Assembly: GCA_903882805.1 (NCBI GenBank)
Contig: CAIRYK010000042.1
Location: forward strand, 1 to 64,000
DNA: 64,000 bases
From: an uncultured Bacteroidota bacterium
Lineage (GTDB): Bacteria > Bacteroidota > Bacteroidia > Chitinophagales > Chitinophagaceae
Reading direction: 5' to 3'
Under the pieces are notes generated by a model, which saw only the letters and a list, made by a program, of their open reading frames with translations, was not told the origin of the DNA and made no database searches. Below, in pieces: positions 8,049 to 16,919 of the stretch (the first letter of the stretch is position 1; each line of letters opens with the position of its first letter). The position numbers and the translations under genes are program-made.

Positions 8049-8348
8049 CTAAATACGAGTATCAAGTTTTTGGGTATCCTGTCGTTCATGCAATACTGCA
8101 AACACTGTAATTGTATTTAATAACGGCTCTTTTATAAAATAAACCGAGTAAGGATATCGTTTTACAAATACCCTGCTTAACCCACGATATACAGGATAAT
8201 ACCCTACAATATCGGAATTCAGACCTTCAATTGCCGAAAAAACTTGGTATTTAAACCTCTCGCTAAGATGCAGATCAAATTGCGCATACCATGTAGCTGC
8301 CTCCTCAATATCTTCTATTGCCTGTAATAGAAAATTAATTTTGCACAT
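8049..8348 (-). CDS. RelE/ParE-family toxin
   Basis: A 99-residue protein with the ParE-like pattern common in Bacteroidota: N-terminal INFLLQAIEDIEEAATWYAQFDLHLSERF, middle PVYRGLSRVFVKRYPYSVYFI, and C-terminal ITVFAVLHERQD. The W-Y pair in helix 1 and the R-x-F-x-x-R-Y-P-Y-x-V-Y core are diagnostic for the family. Whether it acts on the ribosome or on gyrase cannot be read from the sequence. It lies 4 bases downstream of its antitoxin gene, and both frames are intact. Confidence 0.88.
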   Translation of the reverse strand: MCKINFLLQAIEDIEEAATWYAQFDLHLSERFKYQVFSAIEGLNSDIVGYYPVYRGLSRVFVKRYPYSVYFIKEPLLNTITVFAVLHERQDTQKLDTRI

Positions 8349-8352
8349 AATA

Positions 8353-8574
8353 TCACCTCCCTAACAAGCGCATTTTAGCCTCGACTAAACTTACCGTTCT
8401 CGCTGCACCATTATTATATTCTTCCAAACGTGCATCGAGCGTGCTTTTGTGTGCATCGGAAATGTCGGCAACATCATTCATACCCAGCAAACCCTTTATG
8501 GCAGTTAACAACCATTCGTCATCTATATGGTTGATCTCAGCTATAATCAGTTTTTTCTCCAGTTCTATATTCAT
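8353..8574 (-). CDS. Addiction-module antitoxin partner of the ParE-like toxin
   Basis: 73 residues from the ATG at 8574-8572 (MNIELEKKLIIAEINHIDDE). The longer frame starts with GTG inside a promoter-like box and is less likely. The sequence is helical and acidic, with LLTAIKGLLGM followed by a tail rich in R and E (LDARLEEYNNGAARTVSLVEA), the layout of short Bacteroidota antitoxins paired with ParE-type toxins. It is probably the toxin inhibitor and the autorepressor of the operon. Confidence 0.8.
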   Translation of the reverse strand: MNIELEKKLIIAEINHIDDEWLLTAIKGLLGMNDVADISDAHKSTLDARLEEYNNGAARTVSLVEAKMRLLGR

Positions 8575-8576
8575 AG

Positions 8577-8600
8577 CAAATATATTCACCTACAAATATA
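8577..8600 (-). promoter_or_regulatory. Tandem TATATTTG promoter boxes of the second toxin-antitoxin operon
   Basis: Two exact TAnnTTTG boxes on the minus strand, at 8600-8593 and 8584-8577. The distal one gives a normal short leader for the ATG at 8574. The proximal one would leave only two bases before it. Confidence 0.5.
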
Positions 8601-8683
8601 GTCAGTTTCAACTAATAAAGCCTCTACGCCTTGGCGCCAAAACCCATTTTCAGCCTGTTAAATTTGCCATTATCTATCATGTC

Positions 8684-10000
8684 TCACTCATCCTCCTCCA
8701 GCAGATATTTATTGCGCACCTCGGTTCCTGTGGCCACCATATCCTTCACAGATCCAAAACCTATGGCGTCTTTCATCACCTTGGGTTCGTATAGCTCGCT
8801 ACCCTTCCGCACTATGTTTTTGCCATACTTATCTTTAATATTATACATGGCTTTGCGCAACACATCCTTTCGAATCCGGTTGTCAAACAAGCTGTATTGC
8901 AATACCTTGTCGCTCACAAAGTTTTGAATACCCACACCCATGCTGTCGGTATTGTTGGTGAGCAGGGTGGGCATATTTCGCTGCTGCTCTTGCTCTGCCA
9001 TTTTTTGCAGTATGTAGCTGCGCAGCTCCATGCCATCCTGCACGGGTTGCGCCAGCTTCACCTTTGTATCCCAACCGGTGTGGTCTTTGTACCTGATATA
9101 AAAGGTCACCTCTTTGCAAAACACCCCCGACTTTACCATACGCTGTTCCAGCCTTGTGCACAACGCAATGAGCATCGCATCCAGCGACTGGCGGTTTTCG
9201 CGCTGCTGCCGGCTCACCGACCGAGTAGCGCTCATGGTGCGGTTTTCACCGGTACTGTAAAGGTCTACCTCGCCAAAGTTCAACCTACGATGCCAATAGT
9301 CGCCCACAACCCCGCCAAATACCTTGCGCAGCAGCGCCGCCGACGAGTGCCGCATTTCCAGAGGCGTGCGTATCCCCGTAAGCAGCAGGCGGCGTTCGCT
9401 ACGCGCAGCTATGCCGGGCAAGTCGGTCAGTTTCAGCTTCGCCAGATACCCATCAATATTATCTGGCGTTATTGTTATCAATCCATCCGGCTTGTGCAAC
9501 TCTGTGCCCAGCTTTGCCAAAAACGAATTTGGGGCAATGCCTATTGAGCATTTCAGGTAATCGTGTATTTGGGCTATGTCGGCTTTTATTTGCCGGGCCA
9601 CCACGCTCAGGTCTTTATACACCAGCCTATACGATGTAAAGTTGGCTGCGGCCTCGTCTATACTTTTCACTACTACATCGTCGCAATAGCTTTTCAGCAC
9701 ACCTATTACATCCACATGCACCTGCCTGTACCACGCTGGGTGGGTGGTAACGGGTATTATGTGCGGGCACAACAGCCGGCAATCGCTGAGCCGCATACCT
9801 GTTTTTACGCCAAACTTCTTGGCTTCAACAGATGGCGCTATCACCGCCGCATACGGACTATCGTGCGTTATTACCCCTACTGGTTTGCCGCGTAGCGCGG
9901 CATTGCGCTGCTGCTCACAGCTGGCAAAAAAGCTATTCATATCAAGATACATAACAAGAGCATCCTTATTAATTCGTACAGAATTGGCGAAATAGCTCAT
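8684..10000 (-). CDS. dinB: Y-family DNA polymerase (Pol IV / DinB-like)
   Basis: A 438-residue protein. The palm carries YLDMNSFFASCEQQ with metal ligand D20, and SIDEAAAN with D115 and E116. The helix-hairpin-helix region is KLTDLPGIAARSERRLL near residue 190, and the little-finger domain covers about 255-345. QYSLF at 368-372 fits the beta-clamp binding consensus QxxLF and is followed by a basic tail. The enzyme copies past damaged template bases. The frame begins 17 residues before the usual N-terminus of DinB. It is a single gene with no ImuA or UmuD partner, and an inverted-repeat operator candidate lies directly upstream. Confidence 0.9.
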   Translation of the reverse strand: MSYFANSVRINKDALVMYLDMNSFFASCEQQRNAALRGKPVGVITHDSPYAAVIAPSVEAKKFGVKTGMRLSDCRLLCPHIIPVTTHPAWYRQVHVDVIGVLKSYCDDVVVKSIDEAAANFTSYRLVYKDLSVVARQIKADIAQIHDYLKCSIGIAPNSFLAKLGTELHKPDGLITITPDNIDGYLAKLKLTDLPGIAARSERRLLLTGIRTPLEMRHSSAALLRKVFGGVVGDYWHRRLNFGEVDLYSTGENRTMSATRSVSRQQRENRQSLDAMLIALCTRLEQRMVKSGVFCKEVTFYIRYKDHTGWDTKVKLAQPVQDGMELRSYILQKMAEQEQQRNMPTLLTNNTDSMGVGIQNFVSDKVLQYSLFDNRIRKDVLRKAMYNIKDKYGKNIVRKGSELYEPKVMKDAIGFGSVKDMVATGTEVRNKYLLEEDE

Positions 10001-10003
10001 AAT

Positions 10004-10029
10004 TTTGACATTTTACACTTTTTGTCAAA
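10004..10029. promoter_or_regulatory. Inverted-repeat operator candidate upstream of the polymerase gene
   Basis: TTTGACA at 10004-10010 and TGTCAAA at 10023-10029 form perfect 7-base arms around 12 bases, ending 3 bases before the polymerase start codon. This is a plausible repressor site (LexA-like or other) for a damage-inducible gene. The regulator is not identified. Confidence 0.45.
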
Positions 10030-10161
10030 TTTATTGGACTTTATGGCGCTTTGCGCAGGGATTTTAAAATTGTGGAAAAGAAGAAAAGCAAGCCAAACAC
10101 TGTTACGCCAAACATATAATTACACCACCCTGCACACCACACAAATACCCGTTTAATACCC

Positions 10162-10169
10162 TATCTTTG
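10162..10169 (+). promoter_or_regulatory. Promoter -7 box TATCTTTG of lepA
   Basis: Exact TAnnTTTG match, 17 bases before the lepA ATG. Confidence 0.65.
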
Positions 10170-10186
10170 CGCGACTTATTTTTAAT

Positions 10187-11980
10187 ATGCAAAACATTCG
10201 CAATTTCTGTATCATTGCCCACATCGATCATGGTAAAAGCACCCTGGCCGATCGTCTTCTTGAGTTTACAAAAACTATCTCATCGCGAGACATGCAGGCG
10301 CAGGTACTCGACGACATGGATCTGGAACGTGAAAAAGGTATCACCATAAAGAGCCATGCAATACAAATGGACTATGAATGGAAGGGCGTGAAATACACGC
10401 TAAACCTCATAGACACCCCCGGCCACGTAGACTTCTCGTATGAAGTGAGCCGCGCACTGGCCGCCTGCGAAGGCGCGCTGCTGCTCGTAGATGCATCGCA
10501 GGGTATACAGGCGCAAACCATCAGCAATCTGTATCTGGCGCTGGAAAATGATCTGGAAATAATACCGGTCATCAACAAAATAGACATGGAAGGTGCCATG
10601 ATACCCGAGGTGACCGACCAGATAGTAGACCTGATAGGCTGCAAACCCGAAGATATAGTGCTGGCAAGCGGCAAGTCGGGCATAGGTATTGAGGAGATAC
10701 TTACGGCTATAATAGACCGCATACCCGCGCCAAAAGGCAACCCTGATGCTCCGCTGCAAGCAGTAATATTCGATAGTGTGTTCAACTCATTCCGCGGTAT
10801 TATCGCCTATTTCAGGGTATTCAACGGCACACTACGCAAAAACGATAAAATTAAGTTTATACATACCGATGCCGAATACGGCGCCGATGAAGTAGGCATC
10901 ATGAAACTGACCCTAACGCCTAAACAAGAGGTAAAGGCAGGCGATGTGGGCTATATCATTACCGGTATAAAAAATGCCCGCGAGGTAAAAGTGGGCGATA
11001 CCATAACAACAGTGGTAAACCCTACTCAGGAAATTGTAAAGGGCTTCCAGGAAGTAAAACCGATGGTATTTGCCGGTATCTTCCCGGTAGAGACTGATGA
11101 TTTTGAAGACCTGCGCGACTGTATGGAAAAACTGCAGCTCAACGATGCCTCGCTCACTTTTGAGCCTGAAACATCGCAAGCGCTTGGTTTTGGTTTCCGT
11201 TGCGGTTTCTTGGGTATGCTGCACATGGAAATTATACAGGAACGCCTGGAGCGCGAGTTTAACCAAACGGTGATAACCACTGTGCCCAACGTGAGCTTTC
11301 ATGCCTACAAAACACGCGAGAAAAACAAACAAATAATAGTAAACAACCCCAGCGAAATGCCAGACCCAAGCAGTCTGGACCGCATAATGGAGCCGTTTAT
11401 AAGGGCGCAAATCATAACGCTGCCCGATTACATAGGCAATATTATGAGCCTATGCCTGGGCAAACGCGGCATACTCATCAACCAGCATTACCTCACGCCT
11501 ACCCGCGTGGAGCTGATATTTGAAATGCCGCTTACAGAAATCGTGTTCGACTTTTACGATAAGCTGAAGTCTTGCACCCGCGGCTATGCATCGTTCGACT
11601 ACAACCCGCTCGACTATCGTGAGAGCGATATTGCCAAGATGGACATACTGCTCAACGGCGACTCTGTGGATGCCTTGAGCGCGCTTATTCACCGCAGCCG
11701 CGCCACAGATTTTGGCCGTAAACTGTGCGCAAAACTGAAAGACCTGCTACCCAAGCAGCAGTTTGTGATAGCTATACAGGCAGCGATAGGCGCTAAAATT
11801 ATTGCCCGCGAAACCATATCGGCAATGCGTAAAGATGTAACAGCCAAGTGTTATGGCGGCGACATAAGCCGTAAGCGCAAACTGCTGGAAAAACAAAAAG
11901 AAGGTAAAAAACGTATGCGCCAGATAGGCAGTGTAGATGTGCCTCAGGAAGCATTCCTCGCAGTGCTGAAACTGGAGTAA
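10187..11980 (+). CDS. lepA: Elongation factor 4 (LepA), ribosome back-translocating GTPase
   Basis: A 597-residue GTPase, the family's usual length. G1 is AHIDHGKST (residues 11-19), G2 lies in [10 protein letters not shown]3 is DTPGHVDF and G4 is NKID. The C-terminal part includes [23 protein letters not shown], the hallmark of the LepA-specific C-terminal domain. It binds stalled or mistranslocated ribosomes and aids ribosome assembly. The ATG at 10187 gives the standard start ([18 protein letters not shown]). Monocistronic, with its own promoter and terminator. Confidence 0.97.
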   Translation: MQNIRNFCIIAHIDHGKSTLADRLLEFTKTISSRDMQAQVLDDMDLEREKGITIKSHAIQMDYEWKGVKYTLNLIDTPGHVDFSYEVSRALAACEGALLLVDASQGIQAQTISNLYLALENDLEIIPVINKIDMEGAMIPEVTDQIVDLIGCKPEDIVLASGKSGIGIEEILTAIIDRIPAPKGNPDAPLQAVIFDSVFNSFRGIIAYFRVFNGTLRKNDKIKFIHTDAEYGADEVGIMKLTLTPKQEVKAGDVGYIITGIKNAREVKVGDTITTVVNPTQEIVKGFQEVKPMVFAGIFPVETDDFEDLRDCMEKLQLNDASLTFEPETSQALGFGFRCGFLGMLHMEIIQERLEREFNQTVITTVPNVSFHAYKTREKNKQIIVNNPSEMPDPSSLDRIMEPFIRAQIITLPDYIGNIMSLCLGKRGILINQHYLTPTRVELIFEMPLTEIVFDFYDKLKSCTRGYASFDYNPLDYRESDIAKMDILLNGDSVDALSALIHRSRATDFGRKLCAKLKDLLPKQQFVIAIQAAIGAKIIARETISAMRKDVTAKCYGGDISRKRKLLEKQKEGKKRMRQIGSVDVPQEAFLAVLKLE

Positions 11981-11997
11981 GATAAAGAGATAAAAAG

Positions 11998-12037
11998 AAA
12001 AACGGGTATTGTATTTATTATACGATGCCCGTTTTTC
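11998..12037 (+). terminator. Rho-independent terminator of lepA
   Basis: AAACGGGTATTGTAT pairs with ATACGATGCCCGTTT around TTATT and is followed by a T run. Confidence 0.75.
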
Positions 12038-12116
12038 GTTTCGTACCATTACAATACCACAAAAGTGTGACTCCAGCTTTGACTACAAATAGTACTTTTA
12101 GGCTATAGTAGCGTTT

Positions 12117-12752
12117 ATGAAATACCTGTCCGTTTATTTTGCATTGATAGCCTTATTTTTGGGTAGTCAAATATTGGCTCAAACAGGCGCTTCGCCACTG
12201 GCTAAGTTTGCGCCCGAGTGGAGTAATGCCAGGTATACAGCCTGCAACACCGCCGCAAACGCCCGCTACATGAGCGGCGAGGAGCGAGAGGCCATATACA
12301 TACTCAATCTGGCAAGAATGAACCCAAAGCTATTTTGCCAATCGGTACTGCTCAAAGCGCCCACCCTACTGTCGAACGTAGATACCTCTTCAGAGGTATA
12401 TTACAAATCGCTGATTGCCCGATTAATGACCATGGAACCGCTACCCATTCTTAAGCCCGACTCGCTGAGCTATGTAAGCGCCTACTGCCATAGGGCATCA
12501 ACCGGCAAAACAGGCTATGTAGGGCACGACCGCAAAACGCCGGAATGTCGCAAAAAGCAACATTTCAGCGGCGAATGTTGCCAATACGGGTTCAATAGCC
12601 CGCTGGCAATGATACTGTATTTACTGATAGATGAAGATGTGCCGTCGCTTGGCCATCGCGATATATGTCTTGGCGGTTACAAACTTGTTGGCGTATCGAT
12701 GGGGGAACACAAGACATTTGAAACCATGGGCGTATTAGATTTCAACTTCTGA
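12117..12752 (+). CDS. Exported CAP-domain (SCP/PR-1) protein
   Basis: 211 residues with a signal peptide (YLSVYFALIALFLGSQILAQ region) and a CAP fold. The conserved first helix is EREAIYILNLARMNPKLFCQ. The sheet and cavity residues are YCHRASTGKTGYVGHD (one cavity His) and the C-terminal LGHRDICLGGYKLVGVSMGEH (the GHR signature). Eight cysteines in the mature part suggest disulfides. CAP proteins bind lipids, glycans or metals outside the cell; the ligand here is unknown. It converges on the lipoprotein gene that follows, with only six bases between stops. Confidence 0.85.
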   Translation: MKYLSVYFALIALFLGSQILAQTGASPLAKFAPEWSNARYTACNTAANARYMSGEEREAIYILNLARMNPKLFCQSVLLKAPTLLSNVDTSSEVYYKSLIARLMTMEPLPILKPDSLSYVSAYCHRASTGKTGYVGHDRKTPECRKKQHFSGECCQYGFNSPLAMILYLLIDEDVPSLGHRDICLGGYKLVGVSMGEHKTFETMGVLDFNF

Positions 12753-12758
12753 TAGCAT

Positions 12759-13205
12759 CTACTGATTTATCTTATAGCCTACCCAATCGCCATCGAAGTA
12801 TTTAGAGCTATCTGATACCTGCTGAAAAATACTGTAAAGCGAATCCACGCCATCTTTATAATCGCGGAGAATGAACTGGTATTGATCCCTACCGGCAATA
12901 ATTACTTCGTGGGTAAGATCGGCGATAACATCAAGTTGGGTGCGAAAGTTGCGTTTTAGTCCGCCAAAAGAATCGGCATAAACAAAAATAGTATCGTACG
13001 CCTTGTAATCAATATACACCAGCGAATATCCGCGGTATTGATATTTCAACCCCTGCTTAAATTCGCCCAGAAAAGTATCAATGTGCGGTGTAAAAAGTAG
13101 CTGCGCCGAATCTACCTCAATAGTATTGTTACCTCCCGACTTCTGACAGGAAGTCTGGAAAAACAAGGGTATCAACAAAACGGATAAAAATAAACCGGCT
13201 TTCAT
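12759..13205 (-). CDS. Lipoprotein of unknown function
   Basis: A 148-residue protein starting MKAGLFLSVLLIPLFFQTSC, an N-terminal signal with a lipobox-like QTSC before Cys20. The mature part has several short beta segments (FKQGLKYQYRGYSLVYIDY) and ends DGDWVGYKINQ. I recognise no domain. The GT2 gene lies upstream on the same strand, but 90 bases separate them, so co-transcription is possible but not shown. Confidence 0.75.
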   Translation of the reverse strand: MKAGLFLSVLLIPLFFQTSCQKSGGNNTIEVDSAQLLFTPHIDTFLGEFKQGLKYQYRGYSLVYIDYKAYDTIFVYADSFGGLKRNFRTQLDVIADLTHEVIIAGRDQYQFILRDYKDGVDSLYSIFQQVSDSSKYFDGDWVGYKINQ

Positions 13206-13294
13206 GAGCGTGTAAATTAAATAAAATTATGTTCTTTCCGCAAAACAATTTTAAAAACACCGCTATCACCGTAGCGTTACAATAATAATCGCGT

Positions 13295-14353
13295 TTAGGG
13301 CTTGGCGTTCAGGCTTTTAGATTTCCAGCCCAGATCGGTGAATTTTTTCTTTCGGAGCAGGAAATAGTCCCACACTATACTGCGTGGATATATGCCTTCC
13401 TCGTTTCTCCGCACAATCATTTTCTTGTTTTCCTTTCTGCGTTGCAGCCACTTACCCAAGTCTCTGTAAAAATGGAAATGCGCTTTAACAATTATCAGTG
13501 TTTCTTTGAAATTGCCGGTAAGCGCAAGACGCAGGCCAGCTACTCCATCCAATACCAAACGAAAAGGAAACAACCAAAGGAGCTTTGAGGTCCTTTCGTT
13601 TTTTATGAGCAGCACCAAGTTGTTGCGAAAGTTGTAATATAGTTTTTGAGGACTGCCATAGCTGATAACGCTACCGCCCACATGGTATACCAGCGACTTT
13701 GCTATGTAACCGATCTTGTAGCCGGCATTTTTCAACCTCCAGCACAGATCCACTTCTTCCATGTGCGCGTAGAGATCGTGGTCGAGGCCGCCGGCATTGT
13801 GATACAAGTCGGCGCGTACCATAAAGCAACCGCCCGACGCCCAAAACACTTCAATATTATCGTTGTATTGCCCTAAGTCTTTTTCTATGTCAAAAAAGAT
13901 GCGGCCACGGCAAAAGAGATACCCAAAATTATCCATAAATCCACCGCCTGCCCCTGCATATTCAAACAGTTCTCTATCGCGCCAATAACGAATGCGGGGC
14001 TGACAAGCCGCCAATTGAGTATCGGCTTCCATGGCCTGATGCAACGGAGGAAACCATCCCTCTGTCACCTCAAAATCGGCGCTGAGCAGAACGTAATATT
14101 TGGCCTTAACTTGCTTTAATGCCTCGTAATACCCGTTTGCAAAACCATGGTTTTCACTTATTTGTAGGGTTTTAATAGTAGGGAAGTTCTCCTGCACATA
14201 TTGCAGGGTATCGTCGGTCGATGCATTATCGGCTACAATTACTTCGTAGCCTGTATGCGCTTCCGCTACAATTTTCGGCAAAAACAACTCGTGCCACTTA
14301 GCGCCATTGTAGCTGAGTATTACAACGGCTGTATCCTTATGGCATTCAATCAT
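13295..14353 (-). CDS. Family 2 glycosyltransferase
   Basis: A 352-residue GT-A fold enzyme. The nucleotide-sugar site is AVVILSYNGAKWHELFLP and VIVADNASTDDT (residues 9-50). The DxD-equivalent is LLSADFEV near residue 95, and the acceptor region is ASGGCFMVRADLYHNAGGLDHDLYAHMEEVDLCWRLKNAGYKIGY. This pattern is typical of rhamnosyl- and other transferases adding sugars to surface polysaccharides. The C-terminal third is basic and partly hydrophobic and may associate with the membrane. No polysaccharide cluster surrounds it, so donor and acceptor are unknown. Confidence 0.92.
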   Translation of the reverse strand: MIECHKDTAVVILSYNGAKWHELFLPKIVAEAHTGYEVIVADNASTDDTLQYVQENFPTIKTLQISENHGFANGYYEALKQVKAKYYVLLSADFEVTEGWFPPLHQAMEADTQLAACQPRIRYWRDRELFEYAGAGGGFMDNFGYLFCRGRIFFDIEKDLGQYNDNIEVFWASGGCFMVRADLYHNAGGLDHDLYAHMEEVDLCWRLKNAGYKIGYIAKSLVYHVGGSVISYGSPQKLYYNFRNNLVLLIKNERTSKLLWLFPFRLVLDGVAGLRLALTGNFKETLIIVKAHFHFYRDLGKWLQRRKENKKMIVRRNEEGIYPRSIVWDYFLLRKKKFTDLGWKSKSLNAKP

Positions 14354-14372
14354 AGCAGATGGTCGCTATATA

Positions 14373-14591
14373 TTATTTATACGTTGGTTCGTAAAGCGTA
14401 CTTGACGGTACGGTTATCTTATCGTTCTTCTGGTACTTGTGCTCATAAAGGTTGTAGCAACCTGCCCATGCGAAAATAAAAATGCCGAAAAAACTCAATA
14501 AAAATAAAAAGCGCGATTTAGTAGGCTTATTAAGCTCTATATCTGCGGGGTTGTCTATCTCTAATTCGTTTTGGTTGTGCTGAGTGTCCAT
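14373..14591 (-). CDS. Small single-span membrane protein
   Basis: 72 residues with an acidic N-terminus (NELEIDNPADIELNKPTK), one membrane helix (FLFLLSFFGIFIFAWAGCY, about 28-46) and a short polar tail. It lies 19 bases upstream of the GT2 gene on the same strand and is preceded by a TATTTTTG box, so the two may form one operon. Function unknown. Confidence 0.7.
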   Translation of the reverse strand: MDTQHNQNELEIDNPADIELNKPTKSRFLFLLSFFGIFIFAWAGCYNLYEHKYQKNDKITVPSSTLYEPTYK

Positions 14592-14613
14592 GAAGTTTTG
14601 AAAATTTCCTTCG

Positions 14614-14621
14614 CAAAAATA
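14614..14621 (-). promoter_or_regulatory. Promoter -7 box TATTTTTG
   Basis: Exact TAnnTTTG match on the minus strand, 22 bases before the small membrane protein gene. It probably also serves the GT2 gene. Confidence 0.6.
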
Positions 14622-14682
14622 ATAGTAATTCCTTCAAAACCATAATATTTTTAACGTTACTTCGTTATCAGAAGGCAATATT

Positions 14683-15816
14683 ATGCGTCAATATCTAAAT
14701 TGGAAAACATATCTCGCACTTGTGGCGATATTTATAGTAGGCGCATCGCTTTATTTCACCAGTCAGCTGGCCGCAAAGCTCGCTATTGAAGAGCGAAAGA
14801 AGGTGCAGGAGCTTGCCGGAGCCCTAAAAACACTGGTGATATCTAACAACAATCTGGAAACTGCCTTTGCAAGTAATATAATAGAGCAAAACACAACCAT
14901 ACCCCTTATTATTGTAAATGAGAAAGGGGGGATTGTAGATTACAAAAATATAGACTCAGCCAGCGCTATAAACCCATCGCGGAATATGCAGGATAAACTG
15001 AATGAGTTTAAAAAAACGCCGCCTATCATTGCCGATTATGGCACGGGCAAAAACTATATATACTACGGCGAATCTTACCTGCTTACGCAGCTGCGGTATT
15101 TTCCCTACGTACAGTTGGCAATCATTTTCCTGTTTCTCATTGTTGTGCTTTTTGCACTTACTACAGCGCACCGCTCCTTGCAAAACCAGGTTTGGGTGGG
15201 CCTGTCAAAAGAAACCGCCCATCAGCTGGGCACCCCGCTCAGCTCTATAGAGGCATGGCTGGAGCTATTGCGCGACGACGACCCGCAGAGCGAGGCGGTA
15301 CTGGAAATGCAAAAAGACCTGGATAGGTTAAAACTGGTTGCCGACCGGTTTAGCAAAGTAGGCAGCGCCCCCCAACTGGCGGAAGACAATCTCGTACACC
15401 GGCTGGAAGGCATAGTAGAATATATGCAGAAACGCTCGCCCATGAATGTGGCGATAAAACTACATAACAAAGAACCTGAAATACTGGTGAACATCAGCGG
15501 AGCCTTGTTTGACTGGGTGATGGAAAACCTGATAAGAAACGCGCTTGATGCTATGGGAGGAAAGGGCGCAATAGACATCACCGTTTGCAACACCCCGCAG
15601 CAAGTATGGATAGATGTGCAAGATAACGGCAAGGGCATACCCAACCACCAGGTAAAAAAAGTATTCACACCCGGCTTTACTACTAAAAAACGCGGTTGGG
15701 GCCTTGGGCTTTCGCTATCACGCCGCATCATAGAAAAATACCACCACGGTAGTATATATGTAAAACACAGCGAGGTAGGTAAGGGCACAACTTTCAGAAT
15801 AATATTAAGGCGATGA
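14683..15816 (+). CDS. Membrane sensor histidine kinase
   Basis: A 377-residue protein. Two membrane spans (about residues 8-26 and 146-164) flank a periplasmic sensor of about 120 residues. The phospho-acceptor region is ETAHQLGTPLSSIEAW (His near 180). The ATPase domain shows the N box (ENLIRNALDAMGG), G1 (VQDNGKGIP), F box and G2 (RGWGLGLSLSRRII). No HAMP or PAS domain is evident, and no response regulator gene lies nearby, so the partner must be encoded elsewhere. The signal is unknown. Confidence 0.92.
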   Translation: MRQYLNWKTYLALVAIFIVGASLYFTSQLAAKLAIEERKKVQELAGALKTLVISNNNLETAFASNIIEQNTTIPLIIVNEKGGIVDYKNIDSASAINPSRNMQDKLNEFKKTPPIIADYGTGKNYIYYGESYLLTQLRYFPYVQLAIIFLFLIVVLFALTTAHRSLQNQVWVGLSKETAHQLGTPLSSIEAWLELLRDDDPQSEAVLEMQKDLDRLKLVADRFSKVGSAPQLAEDNLVHRLEGIVEYMQKRSPMNVAIKLHNKEPEILVNISGALFDWVMENLIRNALDAMGGKGAIDITVCNTPQQVWIDVQDNGKGIPNHQVKKVFTPGFTTKKRGWGLGLSLSRRIIEKYHHGSIYVKHSEVGKGTTFRIILRR

Positions 15817-15866
15817 ATGTCAACCGGTTATTTTGCAGGAGGCGTTTATGAATAGCGCTTTGCACT

Positions 15867-15874
15867 TACCTTTG
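15867..15874 (+). promoter_or_regulatory. Promoter -7 box TACCTTTG
   Basis: Exact TAnnTTTG match, 20 bases before the beta-lactamase-like gene. Confidence 0.65.
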
Positions 15875-15894
15875 CGTTTCAAACAAATAGCTAC

Positions 15895-16749
15895 ATGCAG
15901 TCTCGCATATTATTCATTTGCATTGCCGTTTTCTTTCTTTCATCGTGTGCAAAAACCAGAATTACCGACCACCCCGACTGGAGCAAATATTACGAACAAT
16001 ATGGTATAAAAAATGCCTGCTTTATACTCCGCGACAATAATCACGAGGCTATACACTATTATAATCTGAAACGCTGCCAGGAACGACTTTCACCAGCTTC
16101 CACCTTCAAAATATTCAATTCGCTTGCGGCCCTCGAAACCGCAGTTGCGCCAGACGACCAACTGGTAATAAAGTGGGACAGCGTAAAACGCCGCGAAGAA
16201 TGGAACAAAGACATGACCATGGCCGAAGCTATGAAAGTAAGCTGTCTACCCTATTATCAGGAAATAGCGCGCCGTGTAGGCCCTACAAAAATGAAACACT
16301 TTCTGGATACGGTAAAGTACGGCAATATGAAGATGGAAGGTAAAATAGACAACTTCTGGATCAACAACTCATTGCAGATATCGGCCGATGAACAAGCCGG
16401 ATTTGTGAAAAGGCTTTATTTCGCCGAATTGCCATTTTCTGAGCGCAGCCAGCGCATAGTAAAAAACATGATGCTCCGCGAAGAAACAGCCGGATACAGA
16501 CTTTATTACAAAACCGGCACCTACGAAACAAAGGAAAAAACAACTTATTGGGTGGTAGGCTTTGCAGAACGAATAGAACATGTAAAGGAAGACAAAGAAT
16601 CTATGAATAAAGTAGATGTGCGTAACTACCCTTACTTTTTTGCGCAAAACTTTGATATGCCTACCGGCAATGAAAGTCAGGATTGGTATAAAGTACGCCT
16701 CGATATTATGCGGCAACTGCTGAAAGACTATGGCGCAATAAAGAATTAA
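15895..16749 (+). CDS. Class D beta-lactamase homologue, lipoprotein
   Basis: A 284-residue protein with a lipoprotein signal (FFLSSC, Cys18). It holds all the class D motifs in order: S69-T-F-K72 (nucleophile and carbamylated lysine), S116-C-L (S-x-V position with Leu), Y142-G-N144, W155 in DNFWINNSLQISADEQ, and K206-T-G208. These are the residues that form and hydrolyse the acyl-enzyme in OXA enzymes. Penicillin-binding or sensor (BlaR-like) relatives share the S-x-x-K and K-T-G, but the YGN and the W within DxFW...EQ argue for the true beta-lactamase branch. The usual SxV valine is replaced by Leu. Substrate profile cannot be predicted. There is no mobile element beside it, so it looks chromosomal. 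Confidence 0.88.
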   Translation: MQSRILFICIAVFFLSSCAKTRITDHPDWSKYYEQYGIKNACFILRDNNHEAIHYYNLKRCQERLSPASTFKIFNSLAALETAVAPDDQLVIKWDSVKRREEWNKDMTMAEAMKVSCLPYYQEIARRVGPTKMKHFLDTVKYGNMKMEGKIDNFWINNSLQISADEQAGFVKRLYFAELPFSERSQRIVKNMMLREETAGYRLYYKTGTYETKEKTTYWVVGFAERIEHVKEDKESMNKVDVRNYPYFFAQNFDMPTGNESQDWYKVRLDIMRQLLKDYGAIKN

Positions 16750-16771
16750 TTGAGTAAAATTATATAGCCAG

Positions 16772-16808
16772 CTAACGGCCTGTAGTAACAAACGCTACAG
16801 GCCGTTAG
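16772..16808 (+). terminator. Hairpin after the beta-lactamase-like gene
   Basis: A perfect 14-base stem CTAACGGCCTGTAG / CTACAGGCCGTTAG with a 9-base loop, but only a weak T tract after it. Confidence 0.6.
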
Positions 16809-16919
16809 TGTATTTGCCATACAGGCATTTTGGGTAATTTATGCTACTGAATATAATCAACCAATATTATTGGCTATATTGGCGCAATATATTATTGTTT
16901 CATTATTTAACACCATTAA

